DNA of 60,893 bases from Dickeya undicola (lineage in GTDB: Bacteria; Pseudomonadota; Gammaproteobacteria; Enterobacterales; Enterobacteriaceae): contig NZ_JSYG01000036.1 in NCBI RefSeq assembly GCF_000784735.1, positions 1-60,893 on the forward strand. The letters run 5' to 3'. Made by a program: the position numbers and the translations under genes. The notes under the pieces were generated by a model that was given only the letters and a program-made list of their open reading frames with translations, did not search any database and was not told where the DNA came from. Below, piece after piece: positions 9,482 through 19,354 of the stretch; position 1 is the stretch's first letter; every line of letters starts with the position of its first letter.

Positions 9482-11014
9482 TCAGTGTGCGCCGCCAGCC
9501 GAGTGACTGCCGAAGGGCGGTTTAGCAAACCACACCAGCACGATTAGCACGACGAACACCCCAGCCGACAGCCAGAAGATTTCATTGGCACCGATAATCA
9601 ACCCTTGCGCCGTAATCTGCTGTGCCAGATAGCTGGATACCTGCTGTTGACTCATTCCCATCGCTTCCAGTTGCTGATAGGTCTGCTGTGCCAGCGGATT
9701 GTAGGGATTGATCACTTCGCTAAGCTGTTCGTGATGTAACGCCTCCCGACGCTCCCACAGTGTGGTGGTGATCGACGTGCCGATGGAACCAGCCAGTGTT
9801 CGGGCAAAGTTCGACAGGCTGGAGGCAGCCGCCATTCGTTCCGGCGGTAGCCCGGAGAGCGTGATGGTGGTTAACGGCATAAAGAAGCACGCTACGGCAA
9901 AACCCTGGACGAACTGCGGCCAGGCGGACGCACCGAAATCCATGGCTGGTTCAAAGGTGTAGGCACGCCAGTAGAAACAGACTGCATACATGATGAAGCT
10001 GAACGTGACCAGACGGCGCATATCCAGCTTATGCATGAATTTACCGATGAGTGGTGAGAGAATCACCGGCATCAAGCCCACGGGCGCCGAGGCCAGCCCG
10101 GCCCAGGTGGCGGTATAGCCGAACACCACCTGCAACAGCTGCGGCAACAGTACGATGGCGCCAAAGTAGAGCATGAACGCCAGGCTGGTACACAGGCAGC
10201 CGATGGTAAAATTGCGCATTTTGAACAGCGACAGATCGACCACCGGGTGGTCGTCGGTCAGTTCCCAGACCACCAGCACGGTTAGCGCCACCACCGCCAC
10301 CACCGCCAGTATCACGATTTCCGTTGAGTTAAACCAGTCCAGTTCTTTGCCACGGTCTAGCATCATTTGCAGGCTGCCAATACCTGCGGCCAGCAGAACC
10401 AGACCAACGGTATCGATGGGGCGGATTTCCGTTTTGGTTTCGCGCCCACGCAATGTCTGCAAGGTGATCAACACCACCACAATACCTAACGGTACGTTGA
10501 TGAAGAAGATCCAGCCCCAATGGTAGTTGTCGCTGATCCAGCCGCCGAGGATCGGGCCAAAGATCGGGGCCACCACCACCGTCATCGACCACAGCGCTAA
10601 TGCAATGCCGCGTTTGGCTGGCGGGTAATTATTCAGCAACAGACTTTGGGACAGCGGGATGATTGGCCCGGCCACCAGACCTTGCAGCATACGGGAAATA
10701 ATCAGCATTTCCAGACTGGTGGACATGCCACACATCCAGGAGGTCAGGGTAAACAGCACGGTAGCCCAGATAAACAGGCGTACCTCGCCGAATCGTTTGG
10801 CCAGCCAGCCGGTGATCGGGATGGAGATGGCATTCGCCACCCCAAAAGACGTGATGACCCAGGTCCCCTGTGAGTTGGATGCACCAAGATTCCCGGCAAT
10901 AGTCGGGATAGCTACGTTGGCAATGGTCGAATCCAGCACCTGCATGAACGTCGCCAGCGACAGGGCGATCGTCATCAGAGCTAGCGTCATGCCCTCAAGT
11001 GGTTTTCTTGTCAC
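9482..11014 (-). CDS. emrB: Multidrug efflux MFS transporter EmrB
   Basis: A 510-residue inner-membrane proton/drug antiporter of the 14-segment DHA2 family. It works with EmrA and an outer-membrane TolC channel to expel hydrophobic compounds and uncouplers. It is nearly collinear with E. coli EmrB, with the motif LDSTIANVAIPTIAGNLG in segment 1 and SQSLLLNNYPPAKR after segment 4. It lies 17 bases downstream of emrA, so the two are cotranscribed. No unusual features were seen. Confidence 0.96.
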   Translation of the reverse strand: MTRKPLEGMTLALMTIALSLATFMQVLDSTIANVAIPTIAGNLGASNSQGTWVITSFGVANAISIPITGWLAKRFGEVRLFIWATVLFTLTSWMCGMSTSLEMLIISRMLQGLVAGPIIPLSQSLLLNNYPPAKRGIALALWSMTVVVAPIFGPILGGWISDNYHWGWIFFINVPLGIVVVLITLQTLRGRETKTEIRPIDTVGLVLLAAGIGSLQMMLDRGKELDWFNSTEIVILAVVAVVALTVLVVWELTDDHPVVDLSLFKMRNFTIGCLCTSLAFMLYFGAIVLLPQLLQVVFGYTATWAGLASAPVGLMPVILSPLIGKFMHKLDMRRLVTFSFIMYAVCFYWRAYTFEPAMDFGASAWPQFVQGFAVACFFMPLTTITLSGLPPERMAAASSLSNFARTLAGSIGTSITTTLWERREALHHEQLSEVINPYNPLAQQTYQQLEAMGMSQQQVSSYLAQQITAQGLIIGANEIFWLSAGVFVVLIVLVWFAKPPFGSHSAGGAH

Positions 11015-11031
11015 GCTGCTCTCCTCTGGGG

Positions 11032-12207
11032 TCAGCCAGCGTTGGCGCCGATGATCTGACTGATCAACTGATCAACCGGTGCCAGGTCCAGATCCAGGGC
11101 ATCACTCTGGTAAGCAGGCGTGGTGCGGGGCGCATCGGACAGTACCTTGCCGTCGGTATTGGCGGTATCTACCTTAACCAGCATCGACAAGCCAATACGC
11201 AGCGGAGCGTCAGCCAACTGTTTCGGATCCAATTCAATACGTACTGGCAGGCGCTGGACGACTTTGATCCAGTTACCTGTGGCGTTCTGAGCCGGTAACA
11301 GTGAGAAGGCGCTGCCGGTCCCCATATCCAGACCCACCACCTTGCCTTTGTACACCACGTCATCGCCATAGAGGTCACTGACAATCGTGGCGGGTTGGCC
11401 GATGCGCATGTTGGCCAACTGGGTTTCCTTAAAGTTGGCATCAACCCATAGCGGGGCGGATGGCACTACGGCCATCAGAGCGGAAGACGGGGTGACGCGT
11501 GCACCCAGTTGCACACTGCGGCGGGAGACATAGCCGTCCACCGGGCTAACGATATGGGTGCGTTTGAGTGCCAGCCAGGCATCGCGTAAATCAGTAGCGG
11601 CCTGGGCAATGGCGGGCTGTTGTTCTAATGGGGTATTCAGCACCAGCGCCTGGGTGGCGGCGTACTGCTGTTTAGCCGCTTCCAGCGATGCTTTGGCACT
11701 GGAGACTTCATCGCGTGCATGTTGCAGGTCTTCCCGGCCGATAGCATTGGCGCGCCCCAGTGCTTCACGGCGATTCAGGTCACTGATGGCTTTGTCCAGC
11801 GCAATCTGCTGCAAGTCGATGTTGGCTTTGTACTGGCGGACGTTGATCATCTGCTGATGAACCTGGCGCACACTGTTGGCGAGTGTAGTTTTTGACCGCT
11901 CGAAGGCTTGCTCTGCGTCGGTTGGGTCAAGCTCTACCAGCACATCACCTTTTTTAACGAAGTCGGTGTTATCGACGTTGACGCGGGCAACGCTGCCGTT
12001 GACCTGCGACATAATTTGAATCTGGTTGCCTGCGACATAGGCATCATCGGTTTCCTGATGGTGTCGCAACACCAGATACCAGTAGGCAAACCACACACAG
12101 CCAATAAAGAAAAACAGAATCATCAGTAGCGTGAGAATTCCTTTGCGAGATTTTCTGGACTTCGATGGCGTAGTAGGTGGAGTCTGCTTTTCCACGTTGG
12201 CATTCAT
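11032..12207 (-). CDS. emrA: Efflux periplasmic adaptor EmrA
   Basis: A 391-residue membrane fusion protein linking EmrB to TolC. One membrane anchor spans roughly residues 23-47, after a basic cytoplasmic tail. Next is a lipoyl half-motif (ETDDAYVAGNQIQIMSQVNG) and a long alpha-helical coiled-coil hairpin at about residues 100-195. A beta-barrel with SPVDGYVSRRSVQLGARVTP follows. It is the second gene of emrR-emrA-emrB. The 170-base leader upstream holds a hairpin and short repeats that could act in attenuation. Confidence 0.95.
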   Translation of the reverse strand: MNANVEKQTPPTTPSKSRKSRKGILTLLMILFFFIGCVWFAYWYLVLRHHQETDDAYVAGNQIQIMSQVNGSVARVNVDNTDFVKKGDVLVELDPTDAEQAFERSKTTLANSVRQVHQQMINVRQYKANIDLQQIALDKAISDLNRREALGRANAIGREDLQHARDEVSSAKASLEAAKQQYAATQALVLNTPLEQQPAIAQAATDLRDAWLALKRTHIVSPVDGYVSRRSVQLGARVTPSSALMAVVPSAPLWVDANFKETQLANMRIGQPATIVSDLYGDDVVYKGKVVGLDMGTGSAFSLLPAQNATGNWIKVVQRLPVRIELDPKQLADAPLRIGLSMLVKVDTANTDGKVLSDAPRTTPAYQSDALDLDLAPVDQLISQIIGANAG

Positions 12208-12240
12208 GCTTCTCTCCCAGTTAAATTTCTTTTTTCTCGG

Positions 12241-12270
12241 CCTTTCATGGCCTTTGATTGCCTTTCATGG
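12241..12270 (-). repeat. Short 10-base tandem repeat in emrA leader
   Basis: Three head-to-tail 10-mers, CCTTTCATGG, CCTTTGATTG and CCTTTCATGG on the + strand, lie directly upstream of the emrA ribosome site. The outer two are identical. Their role is unknown. Confidence 0.6.
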
Positions 12271-12295
12271 CGGTATCGTGCGGTGACGGTTTTTT

Positions 12296-12337
12296 GAAAA
12301 AACACAACACCCCCTGCAAACCATGACGGTTTGCAGG
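12296..12337 (-). terminator. Possible attenuator hairpin between emrR and emrA
   Basis: A perfect 10-base stem, CCTGCAAACC/GGTTTGCAGG (12313-12337), stands after the emrR stop. On the transcribed strand a T-rich stretch follows about 12 bases later, near 12296-12301. The distance makes it a weak terminator, so partial read-through into emrAB is plausible. Confidence 0.5.
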
Positions 12338-12377
12338 CAACGATGGCGGTGGTCTTCGTCAGGAATGGCGACGAGCG

Positions 12378-12890
12378 TTAAATGCCGTTCTGGTCCATTT
12401 CATCAAGACGCTGTAACAACTTGCGCATCAGCACTTCCAACTGTTCTCTTTCACTGTCTTCAAGGGCAGCGCAGAGAATATTCAGGCTTCGGTGCTGGGG
12501 CGGCAGCAGTTCATCCAGAAAGGCTTTACCTTTCTCGGTCATGTACAGATACAGGCAGCGGCGGTCGCTGTCGCTCTCGCGTCGTTCAATCCAGCCGCGT
12601 TTTTCCAGCTCATCCGCGATACGGGTGGCGTTGGTACGTGAGGAGCCGAGCGCTGCACTCAGTTCAGAAGGCTGAATGCAATAGTTTTCCTGCGACTCAA
12701 GCGTAAGCAGCGCCATGAACAGGGTTTCGTTGATGTCCTGTTCTTTCAGCATACGGTTGCGATGTTCCAGTATTTTGGTTTGCATATGCAGGAACAAACG
12801 TAGCAGCAGGACTTCACGATAAGGGAAATCCGGGCGACGTGAAGCCCGCATACGCAGCATGTCTTCAATTGGAGCGAATGAACTTTCCAT
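12378..12890 (-). CDS. emrR: MarR-family repressor of emrRAB
   Basis: A 170-residue MarR-type regulator (MprA/EmrR) that represses emrRAB and is released by drugs and uncouplers. It resembles E. coli EmrR closely: [21 protein letters not shown] opens the winged-helix domain, and [30 protein letters not shown] is the recognition helix and wing. The ATG at 12890 is chosen over an upstream TTG because it matches the E. coli start and has an AAGGT ribosome site. A palindrome 31 bases upstream is its likely operator. Confidence 0.95.
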   Translation of the reverse strand: MESSFAPIEDMLRMRASRRPDFPYREVLLLRLFLHMQTKILEHRNRMLKEQDINETLFMALLTLESQENYCIQPSELSAALGSSRTNATRIADELEKRGWIERRESDSDRRCLYLYMTEKGKAFLDELLPPQHRSLNILCAALEDSEREQLEVLMRKLLQRLDEMDQNGI

Positions 12891-12920
12891 AGATGTCAAC
12901 CTTATTAATCACGACCCGTA

Positions 12921-12938
12921 TAGTAACTAATGTTACTA
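12921..12938 (-). promoter_or_regulatory. Candidate EmrR operator
   Basis: A perfect inverted repeat, TAGTAAC-TAAT-GTTACTA, lies 31 bases upstream of the emrR start in an AT-rich promoter region. EmrR is known to repress its own operon in E. coli. The site is assigned by position and symmetry only. Confidence 0.6.
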
Positions 12939-13064
12939 ATTAGGTAAATGCGAGAGACTTGTCGATTAGTGCTTATTTTGTCACTGGTCGAAACATGTGT
13001 AGATGGTACGGTCTGTCGCCGTTTATTGTCTTTGGGCTGTGTGAGTGACATTAGCCAATGATGT

Positions 13065-13406
13065 TCAGGCTATTGTCTGAAGCCACTTAAACACTATGCC
13101 GTAGCACAGCGCGCCCAACAGTGTCGATAGTACGATACTGCGGGTTTTGTAAAAACACAGCGTCAGCAGGGCGAACCCCACCAGCGTTGGCAACAGTCTT
13201 TCTGTGTGCTGCATGATATCCGGCAGAGAGGACACCACCAGCAAGGCACAAATGGAAGCAATACCGATGCTGTCAAGCAGCAGGGCGGTTCTGCCCCGAC
13301 GCAGGTTACCGGATGCCCGGTCGGCACCCAGCCGCAACGGCAGGTATCGGAACAGGAAGTTAACTGTTCCCACCAGTAAACCAATCAATAATACTGAAGT
13401 ATTCAT
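13065..13406 (-). CDS. ygaH: L-valine exporter subunit YgaH (AzlD family)
   Basis: A 113-residue membrane protein with about four hydrophobic segments. It contains [13 protein letters not shown] and [20 protein letters not shown], conserved in E. coli YgaH. It pairs with YgaZ to export branched-chain amino acids, mainly valine. The internal ATG at 13406 is preferred: it has an AAGGAAG ribosome site and overlaps the ygaZ stop by four bases, a coupled-translation arrangement. Confidence 0.9.
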   Translation of the reverse strand: MNTSVLLIGLLVGTVNFLFRYLPLRLGADRASGNLRRGRTALLLDSIGIASICALLVVSSLPDIMQHTERLLPTLVGFALLTLCFYKTRSIVLSTLLGALCYGIVFKWLQTIA

Positions 13407-14164
13407 CGCGTTTCTTCCTTTACTGCTGTCGGTTGATGCAGCGATGCCAGACAACCGCCGCCGATACCGATCAGGATGGCGGCGGGAATGGACGATACCA
13501 ACAGCCCCAGGCAGGCACCGATCAGCGCGGCAGCCACCACCAGACTCTGACGGCGTTTAAAGGACGCGAGCAGAAAACTCAGGAACAGCGCCGGTAGCAT
13601 AAATACCAGGGCGGCTTCGACCGCAGGGTAATCTTCCAGCGGGCCATTACCGAATACCGCGCCGAGTACCGTGCCGATAACCCACGATAGCCAGGCGCTC
13701 AGCGCCACGCCCAGCATCCAGGACTCGCTCCAGCGCCGGTTATCCCGCGATAGCCGCACCGTCGCAGCGGCGAATACCTCATCGGTCAGACCAAATGCCC
13801 ACCAGGCGGTTTTGCCAGTAGGCAGTTTCTGCAGGATACGGTGACGCAGTGAAGGGCCGTACAACACGTGGCGCACGTCCATCGCCATCACGGTCAACGC
13901 TGCCACCCAGATAGAGGCACCCGCACTCAGGAGTGCGGTAATGACGAACTGGCTGGCACCGGCGTAAATAATGCAGGAAAGAAAAATGGCTTCCAGCGGA
14001 GTGAAACCCAGCTTGACGGCGTTCAGGCCAAAGGCAAACGCCACCGGCACATAACCGATGACGATCGGCAGGCTATTAAACAGACCACTGGCAAACGAGG
14101 CATCGGCCGTCGTGCGGCTATCAGTCTGGCTGGAAGAAACGGCATTCACAGTATCTGGGCTCAT
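13403..14164 (-). CDS. ygaZ: L-valine exporter subunit YgaZ (AzlC family)
   Basis: A 253-residue inner-membrane protein of the AzlC family and the larger partner of YgaH. After a hydrophilic, Ser/Thr-rich tail of about 23 residues come several membrane segments, with the conserved blocks [24 protein letters not shown] and [14 protein letters not shown]. It is the first gene of the ygaZH unit. It lies upstream of emrR on the same strand, as in E. coli. Confidence 0.92.
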   Translation of the reverse strand: MSPDTVNAVSSSQTDSRTTADASFASGLFNSLPIVIGYVPVAFAFGLNAVKLGFTPLEAIFLSCIIYAGASQFVITALLSAGASIWVAALTVMAMDVRHVLYGPSLRHRILQKLPTGKTAWWAFGLTDEVFAAATVRLSRDNRRWSESWMLGVALSAWLSWVIGTVLGAVFGNGPLEDYPAVEAALVFMLPALFLSFLLASFKRRQSLVVAAALIGACLGLLVSSIPAAILIGIGGGCLASLHQPTAVKEETR

Positions 14165-14264
14165 CCACGGATTGAAAAAAATTTACTGGTCGAAAAAACA
14201 ACATCATAGGCACAAACCACCGTCAGTGATAGCACGTTGCCGTCAATAGAGCGGCAGTAAGGCA

Positions 14265-15470
14265 TCATCCGAGAGCCTCCGGCTGTGACGATTCGTCATG
14301 ATGGTTTTGCCACCACACCAGCAGTGCCAGCAGGCTGAGAATGCCACCAGCCCCTGAGACGCCCAGCCAGCCGAAATGCTGATAAGCATAGGCGGAAACC
14401 AGTGAGCCGATAGCACCACCGATAAAATAGCTGGTCATATAACCGGCGGTCAGGCGGTTGCGCGCGTCCGGCAACATGCGGTAAATCACGCTCTGGTTGG
14501 TGACATGTACCCCTTGCACCGCCATATCCAGCGCCACAATACCGATCAGCAACGGCACTACGGTACTGACGCCAGTGGCAATCGGCAGCCAGGACAGCGC
14601 CAGCAGCAGTAATCCCATGGTGGTGGAGAGTTTCGCTTTGCCCCGATCCACCAGACGACCGGCCCGGCTGGCGGACAACGCACCGGCAGCGCCTGCCAGG
14701 CCGAATAACCCAATCACGCCTTCGCTGTAGTGATAAGGGGGAGCAGAGAGCAGGAACGCCATTGATGTCCACATGATGCTGAAATTGGAGAAGGCGAGCG
14801 CGCCCAGTATCGCGCGGGTGCGCAGTGGGCGGGAACTGCCGAATAGCTGAAAGATGGAGATCAGTAACTGTGGATAGTTAAGGTTGGTTGACGGGTGGTA
14901 ACGCGGCAACGCGCGCCACATCAGCAATGCCATCCCCGTCATCAGCAGGCTGGCGACCCAGTACACCGTACGCCAGTCGCCTAGTGACGCCAGTGCACCG
15001 GCCAGCGTTCGGGCCAGCAGGATCCCCAGCAGCAGACCACTCATGATCGTGCCGACGACCTTACCGCGGTTTTCTGGTGAGGCCAGCGTGGCGGCCAGGG
15101 GCACCAGAATCTGCGCCACGACCGAGAACAGGCCGGTAATGGCGGTGCCGACCACCATCAACCACAGCGAAGGGGATGCTGCGGTAATCACCATACCGCC
15201 AGCGGCCAGCAGGGTCATTCCGACAATCAAACCGCGGCGCTCGAAGCGGTCACCCAATGGCACCAGAAACATCAGGCCGCAGGCATATCCCAACTGGGCG
15301 GCGGTGACGATAAAACCGGCCTGATTGACCGACAAGCTGAATGCATGGGCGATGGTGTCCAGCAACGGCTGGGCGTAATAGTTGCTGGCTACCGCTAACC
15401 CGGTGGCAGCGGACATTAACAGCGTCAGTGCCGGGCTTAGACCGGCGGTAGTGGTGGTCGATGCAGACAT
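14265..15470 (-). CDS. MFS transporter, YgaY-like
   Basis: A 401-residue major facilitator protein with about 12 hydrophobic segments and the loop motif GDRFERRGL after segment 2. The opening ATGLAVASNYYAQPLLDTIA is typical of a drug-efflux subgroup. It lies between ygaZ and the proU genes, where E. coli K-12 carries the disrupted ygaY gene, so this looks like an intact version. The substrate is unknown. Confidence 0.75.
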   Translation of the reverse strand: MSASTTTTAGLSPALTLLMSAATGLAVASNYYAQPLLDTIAHAFSLSVNQAGFIVTAAQLGYACGLMFLVPLGDRFERRGLIVGMTLLAAGGMVITAASPSLWLMVVGTAITGLFSVVAQILVPLAATLASPENRGKVVGTIMSGLLLGILLARTLAGALASLGDWRTVYWVASLLMTGMALLMWRALPRYHPSTNLNYPQLLISIFQLFGSSRPLRTRAILGALAFSNFSIMWTSMAFLLSAPPYHYSEGVIGLFGLAGAAGALSASRAGRLVDRGKAKLSTTMGLLLLALSWLPIATGVSTVVPLLIGIVALDMAVQGVHVTNQSVIYRMLPDARNRLTAGYMTSYFIGGAIGSLVSAYAYQHFGWLGVSGAGGILSLLALLVWWQNHHDESSQPEALG

Positions 15471-15732
15471 GCGAGAAATGTTGGCTTAGTGTTAAATTTA
15501 AAATAGGAATTATTAATTTAGTATTGAACAGTCACGTCGGAGAATCCAGCAATTTGTCTTATAAATTGCCATGAAAATAATCAGGAGTTTTATCAACCAA
15601 ACTAGAATAAGCCGATTATTCTCTGCTTCCGGTAAAGGTAAGCGTTTACTTTTGGCGTGGTAAGGGCGGGTAAGGCCGGGAAGCGATAAAAAGGCAAAAC
15701 AGCGAACGAAGGGAAAGGCGGGGGCCGAAGCC

Positions 15733-15768
15733 GCAGTGAATGCAGTGAATGCAGTGAATGCAGTGAAT
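15733..15768. repeat. Four copies of a 9-base tandem repeat
   Basis: GCAGTGAAT is repeated four times without a mismatch, followed by an AG dinucleotide run. It lies in non-coding DNA downstream of proX. Such arrays can change length by slipped replication; no function is evident. Confidence 0.9.
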
Positions 15769-15775
15769 AGAGAGA

Positions 15776-15799
15776 GAGGATACCCTTGCGGGCATCCTC
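15776..15799 (-). terminator. Hairpin downstream of proX
   Basis: Read on the minus strand, GAGGATGCCC-GCAA-GGGTATCCTC forms a stable stem with one G-T pair and a GCAA tetraloop, 22 bases after the proX stop. The following sequence is TC-rich rather than a T run, so it may act in termination or RNA protection. Confidence 0.55.
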
Positions 15800-15821
15800 T
15801 GGATGGCGGTGACGTCGCGGC

Positions 15822-16835
15822 TTACTTTGCCGCTGCACGGGCCGTATTGACCCAGCCGTCAAACTGCGCCTGATGTGCTTTGATCCAGCCGTTGACGTGG
15901 CGCTCGATATCGTCCTGAGACGCTTCACCCTGATGCATACGCAGGTTCTGGGCATTGATGTCTGCCAGCGGCAGTTTCATGGTGGCGAACAGGGCGGCTG
16001 CGGCCGGGTTTTTCTCTGCCCACGCTTTGTTGGCGACGATGCGCATATTATTAACCGGGAAACCGTAGTTAGCGCCGTTAGGCAGTTTGGTGTCGGTGCC
16101 TTTCTGTTTACCGGGCAGCGAGGAGAACGGCACCTGCAGCCATACCACGTCACGCCCCGGCACCAGTACATCGCTCACCCAGTATGGCGTCCAGGTGAAG
16201 TACAGGATCGGTTTGCCCTGCTTGTAGCGGGTAATGGTATCGGCGATCAGCGCCGCGTAGTTACCCTGATTGTGGGTGAGGGTATCACTCAGCCCATAAG
16301 CCTGAATCTGGTGATTGATAACGCTGTCGCAGCCCCAGCCGGGGTTACAACCCGTCAGATCCGCCTTGCCGTCGCCATTGGTATCAAACAGTTTCGCCAG
16401 CTTCGGATCCTTAAGCTGATCCAGACGGGTGATGTGGTACTGATCGGCGGTTTTCTTGTCGATCAAATACCCCTGGGCTGCCCCTGAAACGTAGACACCC
16501 TGGCGGTAGAACTTGGTATCGCCACCGGCTGCTTGATACATGTCGTCGTGCAGCGGTTGCCAGTTGACGGCGGTAAAGGTGGCGTCACCGTTAGCAATTG
16601 AGGTGTAACCGACGTTGTAATCCACTTCGCTGGGCTTATCGACGGTATACCCCAGTTTTTCCAGCGCTTTACTGACCAGCAGGGTCTGGAACGTTTCTTC
16701 GGAAATGGTGCTTTGCACCGGCTTTACGGTGATGCCTTTGCCGGGCAGGTTGTCGGCGGCAAACAGGCTGGTACTGAGTACGGTAGTCAGGGCAAGCGTT
16801 GCCATGCTGATGTTACGCATACGGAGAGTCCTCAT
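15822..16835 (-). CDS. proX: Glycine betaine/proline-binding protein ProX
   Basis: A 337-residue periplasmic binding protein of the ProU importer, called OusX in Dickeya. A signal peptide ends near residue 26 (SLFA). The mature part starts [18 protein letters not shown], very like E. coli ProX, and has aromatic ligand-cage segments such as WTPYW and a cysteine pair in TGCNPGWGC. It imports glycine betaine and related solutes under osmotic stress. It is the last gene of proVWX; the 106-base gap after proW may allow separate expression control. Confidence 0.95.
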   Translation of the reverse strand: MRTLRMRNISMATLALTTVLSTSLFAADNLPGKGITVKPVQSTISEETFQTLLVSKALEKLGYTVDKPSEVDYNVGYTSIANGDATFTAVNWQPLHDDMYQAAGGDTKFYRQGVYVSGAAQGYLIDKKTADQYHITRLDQLKDPKLAKLFDTNGDGKADLTGCNPGWGCDSVINHQIQAYGLSDTLTHNQGNYAALIADTITRYKQGKPILYFTWTPYWVSDVLVPGRDVVWLQVPFSSLPGKQKGTDTKLPNGANYGFPVNNMRIVANKAWAEKNPAAAALFATMKLPLADINAQNLRMHQGEASQDDIERHVNGWIKAHQAQFDGWVNTARAAAK

Positions 16836-16941
16836 CTTGTTTTATTCAATAAGCAGTCGTAAACGACGCACAGACACCTGTGTCAGAGAAGGCGGCCAGC
16901 TGGTGCCAGCCGCAGGGTCAGGTGACGCGATACGCTCGGGC

Positions 16942-18159
16942 TTAGGCCCGGGATTTCATGAAGGGGCGAACCAGTAGCCCCAGTGGGCCGTGGGTGTACC
17001 AGTGGCGGTTGCCGCGACTGCGGGCGTCACGCCCCAACGATTGGGTCAGGCGATCCAGAATGATGGCCAGAATCACGATGCCGACCCCACCGATGGACGC
17101 CAGCCCCATGTCGAGGCGGCCGATGCCGCGCAATACCATCTGCCCCAGCCCGCCGACGGCGATCATTGAGGCGATGACCACCATCGACAGCGCCAGCATC
17201 AGGGTCTGGTTAATACCAGCCATGATGGTTGGCATTGCCAACGGCAACTGCACCTTAAACAGCATCTGGCGCGGGCTGGCACCAAAAGATTGCGCCGCTT
17301 CCACCAGGTCCGCTGGCACCTGACGAATACCAAGGATGGTCAGACGAACAATCGGCGGCAGGGCGAAAATAATGGTCACCACCACGCCTGGCACATTACC
17401 GATACCGAACAGCATCACGATCGGCACCAGATAGACGAACGCGGGCGTCGTCTGCATGGCGTCCAGCAGTGGACGCACGATACGGGCCGCGCGATCGCTG
17501 TGTGCCAGCCAGATCCCCAGCGGCAGGCCAATGATCACGCAGAAGAACAGCGCGGTCAGCACCAGTGCCAGCGTAACCATTGCCTGTGACCAGGCACCAA
17601 TAGCACCGATGACAACGAGCGACAGCAGTGTCGCCACCCCCATGCCAAAACTGGACACCTGCCAGGCCAGCAATGAGAACACCAGAATGGCAATCGGCGC
17701 GGGCAGGCCGGTCAGCAGTTGCTGAAAGCTGGTGAGGATCATGTCGACGGGTACGCGAATGCCCTGGAACAGCGGACGAAAATGCAGCACCAGCCAGTCG
17801 ATACCTTCGGTCACCCAGCGATCGAGCGGCACCAGGGTATGGTGGAACGGATCCATCAGGCTGATGTGTTCCTGCGTTGGTGCCGGTGCGCTGTTCAGCC
17901 AGTCGCTTCCGCTTTGGTGTACGTCACTGGCGGCGGGCGGCGGTGCGTTGCTCCAGGCGTCGGCGGAATTATCCGTCGGCGAGGGGCTATTGGCCGGTGC
18001 TGATGACGCCGCCCAGGGGTCAGCCTGCGCGGGTGTGCCCGATGAACCCGCCGTCGTCACAGGGTCGCTCGGTGTGGCGGCGGCGTGGCTGTGGGCAGTG
18101 TTGGTCGCTGCATCCGGTGTCTGGGTTTCGTCCCAGGGGTTTTGTGTGGAATCAGTCAT
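16942..18159 (-). CDS. proW: Glycine betaine/proline ABC permease ProW
   Basis: A 405-residue inner-membrane permease, longer than the E. coli protein (about 354). The extra length is in a hydrophilic N-terminal tail rich in Ser, Pro, Ala, Asp and Thr (residues 1 to about 95). After it the sequence follows E. coli from [20 protein letters not shown] onward, including the ATPase-contact loop around [20 protein letters not shown]. Its ATG overlaps the proV stop by eight bases, so translation is probably coupled. Confidence 0.95.
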   Translation of the reverse strand: MTDSTQNPWDETQTPDAATNTAHSHAAATPSDPVTTAGSSGTPAQADPWAASSAPANSPSPTDNSADAWSNAPPPAASDVHQSGSDWLNSAPAPTQEHISLMDPFHHTLVPLDRWVTEGIDWLVLHFRPLFQGIRVPVDMILTSFQQLLTGLPAPIAILVFSLLAWQVSSFGMGVATLLSLVVIGAIGAWSQAMVTLALVLTALFFCVIIGLPLGIWLAHSDRAARIVRPLLDAMQTTPAFVYLVPIVMLFGIGNVPGVVVTIIFALPPIVRLTILGIRQVPADLVEAAQSFGASPRQMLFKVQLPLAMPTIMAGINQTLMLALSMVVIASMIAVGGLGQMVLRGIGRLDMGLASIGGVGIVILAIILDRLTQSLGRDARSRGNRHWYTHGPLGLLVRPFMKSRA

Positions 18160-19354
18160 TCAGCGTGCTCTCCTTATCCAGTGCCTGCAGCAGCATCCCT
18201 TTGGAGATAATGCCGAGATATTCATGGTTATCGTCCACAACAGGTACGGCGCAGGGGGCTTGTGCCACCTGAGATATCAGCTCGTTGAGCGACATCTCTG
18301 CGGGGACCGGCGTCGGAGTGGGCAATAATGCCTGCTCCAGCGGTTGCTGCTCACGTAACGCCTGCTTGAGGGAGTCGATGGAGACTACGCCGATGAACTT
18401 GTGCCCCCGTTCCAGCACATAGCCGTACTCGCGATCCTCCTCTTGCAGGATTTTGAGTGCGGATCGCGGGCCAACACCCGGCGTTTTTCGGATCACTGCT
18501 ATCGGGCGGCGGCGGGCGATGTCTTTGGCGCTGAATACGTGGCTGATATCCACGCCGCGGAAGAAGGTGCGCACGTAGTCGTTAGCTGGGTTATTAAGAA
18601 TCTCATCCGGTGTGCCGACCTGAATCACTTCGCCGCTGTGCATGATGGCGATGCGATCACCGATGCGCATCGCTTCGTCCAGATCGTGCGAAATGAACAC
18701 GATGGTGCGTTGCTGGCGCGCTTGCAGCTTGATCAACTCATCCTGCATCTCGGTGCGAATCAACGGGTCGAGTGCTGAAAACGCCTCATCCATCAGCAGA
18801 ATGTCGGGATCATTCGCGAGTGCGCGGGCCAGGCCGACGCGCTGGCGCATCCCGCCGGAGAGTTCGTCCGGGTAGGCATTGGCGTATGCTTCCAGGCCGA
18901 CTTGTTGCAACGCGCTCAGCGCTTTCTGCTCGCGTTCTGCGCGGGGCACTCCGGCCAGGTCCATACCGAATGCGGTGTTGTCGAGAATATTCAGGTGAGG
19001 CATCAGCGCGAAAGACTGAAACACCATGCTGATCTTCTTGCGGCGAATCGCACGCAGCGCACTGTCCGGCAGACGAGAGATATCCTCGCCGTCGATCAGC
19101 ACCTGACCACGGGTAGGTTCTATCAGGCGATTGAGAAGGCGTACCAGGGTGGATTTGCCGGAACCGGACAACCCCATGATCACAAAAATCTCGCCTTCTT
19201 CAATGGCCAGACTGGCGTCTTTTACCCCTACCGTCAGACCGGTTTTCTCAAAAATTTGATCCTTGCTAAGCCCTTGCTCCAGAAGCTTGAATGCTCTGTC
19301 AGGATGCTCGCCAAATATTTTATACAGATGTGTTATTTCAAGTTTAATTGCCAT
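18152..19354 (-). CDS. proV: Glycine betaine/proline ABC ATPase ProV
   Basis: A 400-residue ATP-binding subunit, the same length as in E. coli. It has Walker [10 protein letters not shown] near residue 60, signature [15 protein letters not shown], Walker B ILLMDEAF and the switch histidine in [10 protein letters not shown]. The C-terminal 120 residues hold a pair of CBS domains that sense ionic strength in this family. It is the first gene of the operon; the upstream DNA is unusually AT-rich, fitting H-NS-type silencing. Confidence 0.96.
   Translation of the reverse strand: MAIKLEITHLYKIFGEHPDRAFKLLEQGLSKDQIFEKTGLTVGVKDASLAIEEGEIFVIMGLSGSGKSTLVRLLNRLIEPTRGQVLIDGEDISRLPDSALRAIRRKKISMVFQSFALMPHLNILDNTAFGMDLAGVPRAEREQKALSALQQVGLEAYANAYPDELSGGMRQRVGLARALANDPDILLMDEAFSALDPLIRTEMQDELIKLQARQQRTIVFISHDLDEAMRIGDRIAIMHSGEVIQVGTPDEILNNPANDYVRTFFRGVDISHVFSAKDIARRRPIAVIRKTPGVGPRSALKILQEEDREYGYVLERGHKFIGVVSIDSLKQALREQQPLEQALLPTPTPVPAEMSLNELISQVAQAPCAVPVVDDNHEYLGIISKGMLLQALDKESTLND

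Larger units (their letters stand above)
15471..15821. other. Intergenic region between YgaY-like gene and proX
   Basis: 350 bases without a convincing gene. The half next to the MFS gene is AT-rich and should hold its promoter. The other half contains a 9-base tandem repeat and a hairpin after proX. No RNA gene was recognised. Confidence 0.6.

Noticed and set aside
15733..15768. A CRISPR array
   Set aside because: The 9-base units are directly adjacent without spacers; no CRISPR repeats or cas genes were seen anywhere in the window.
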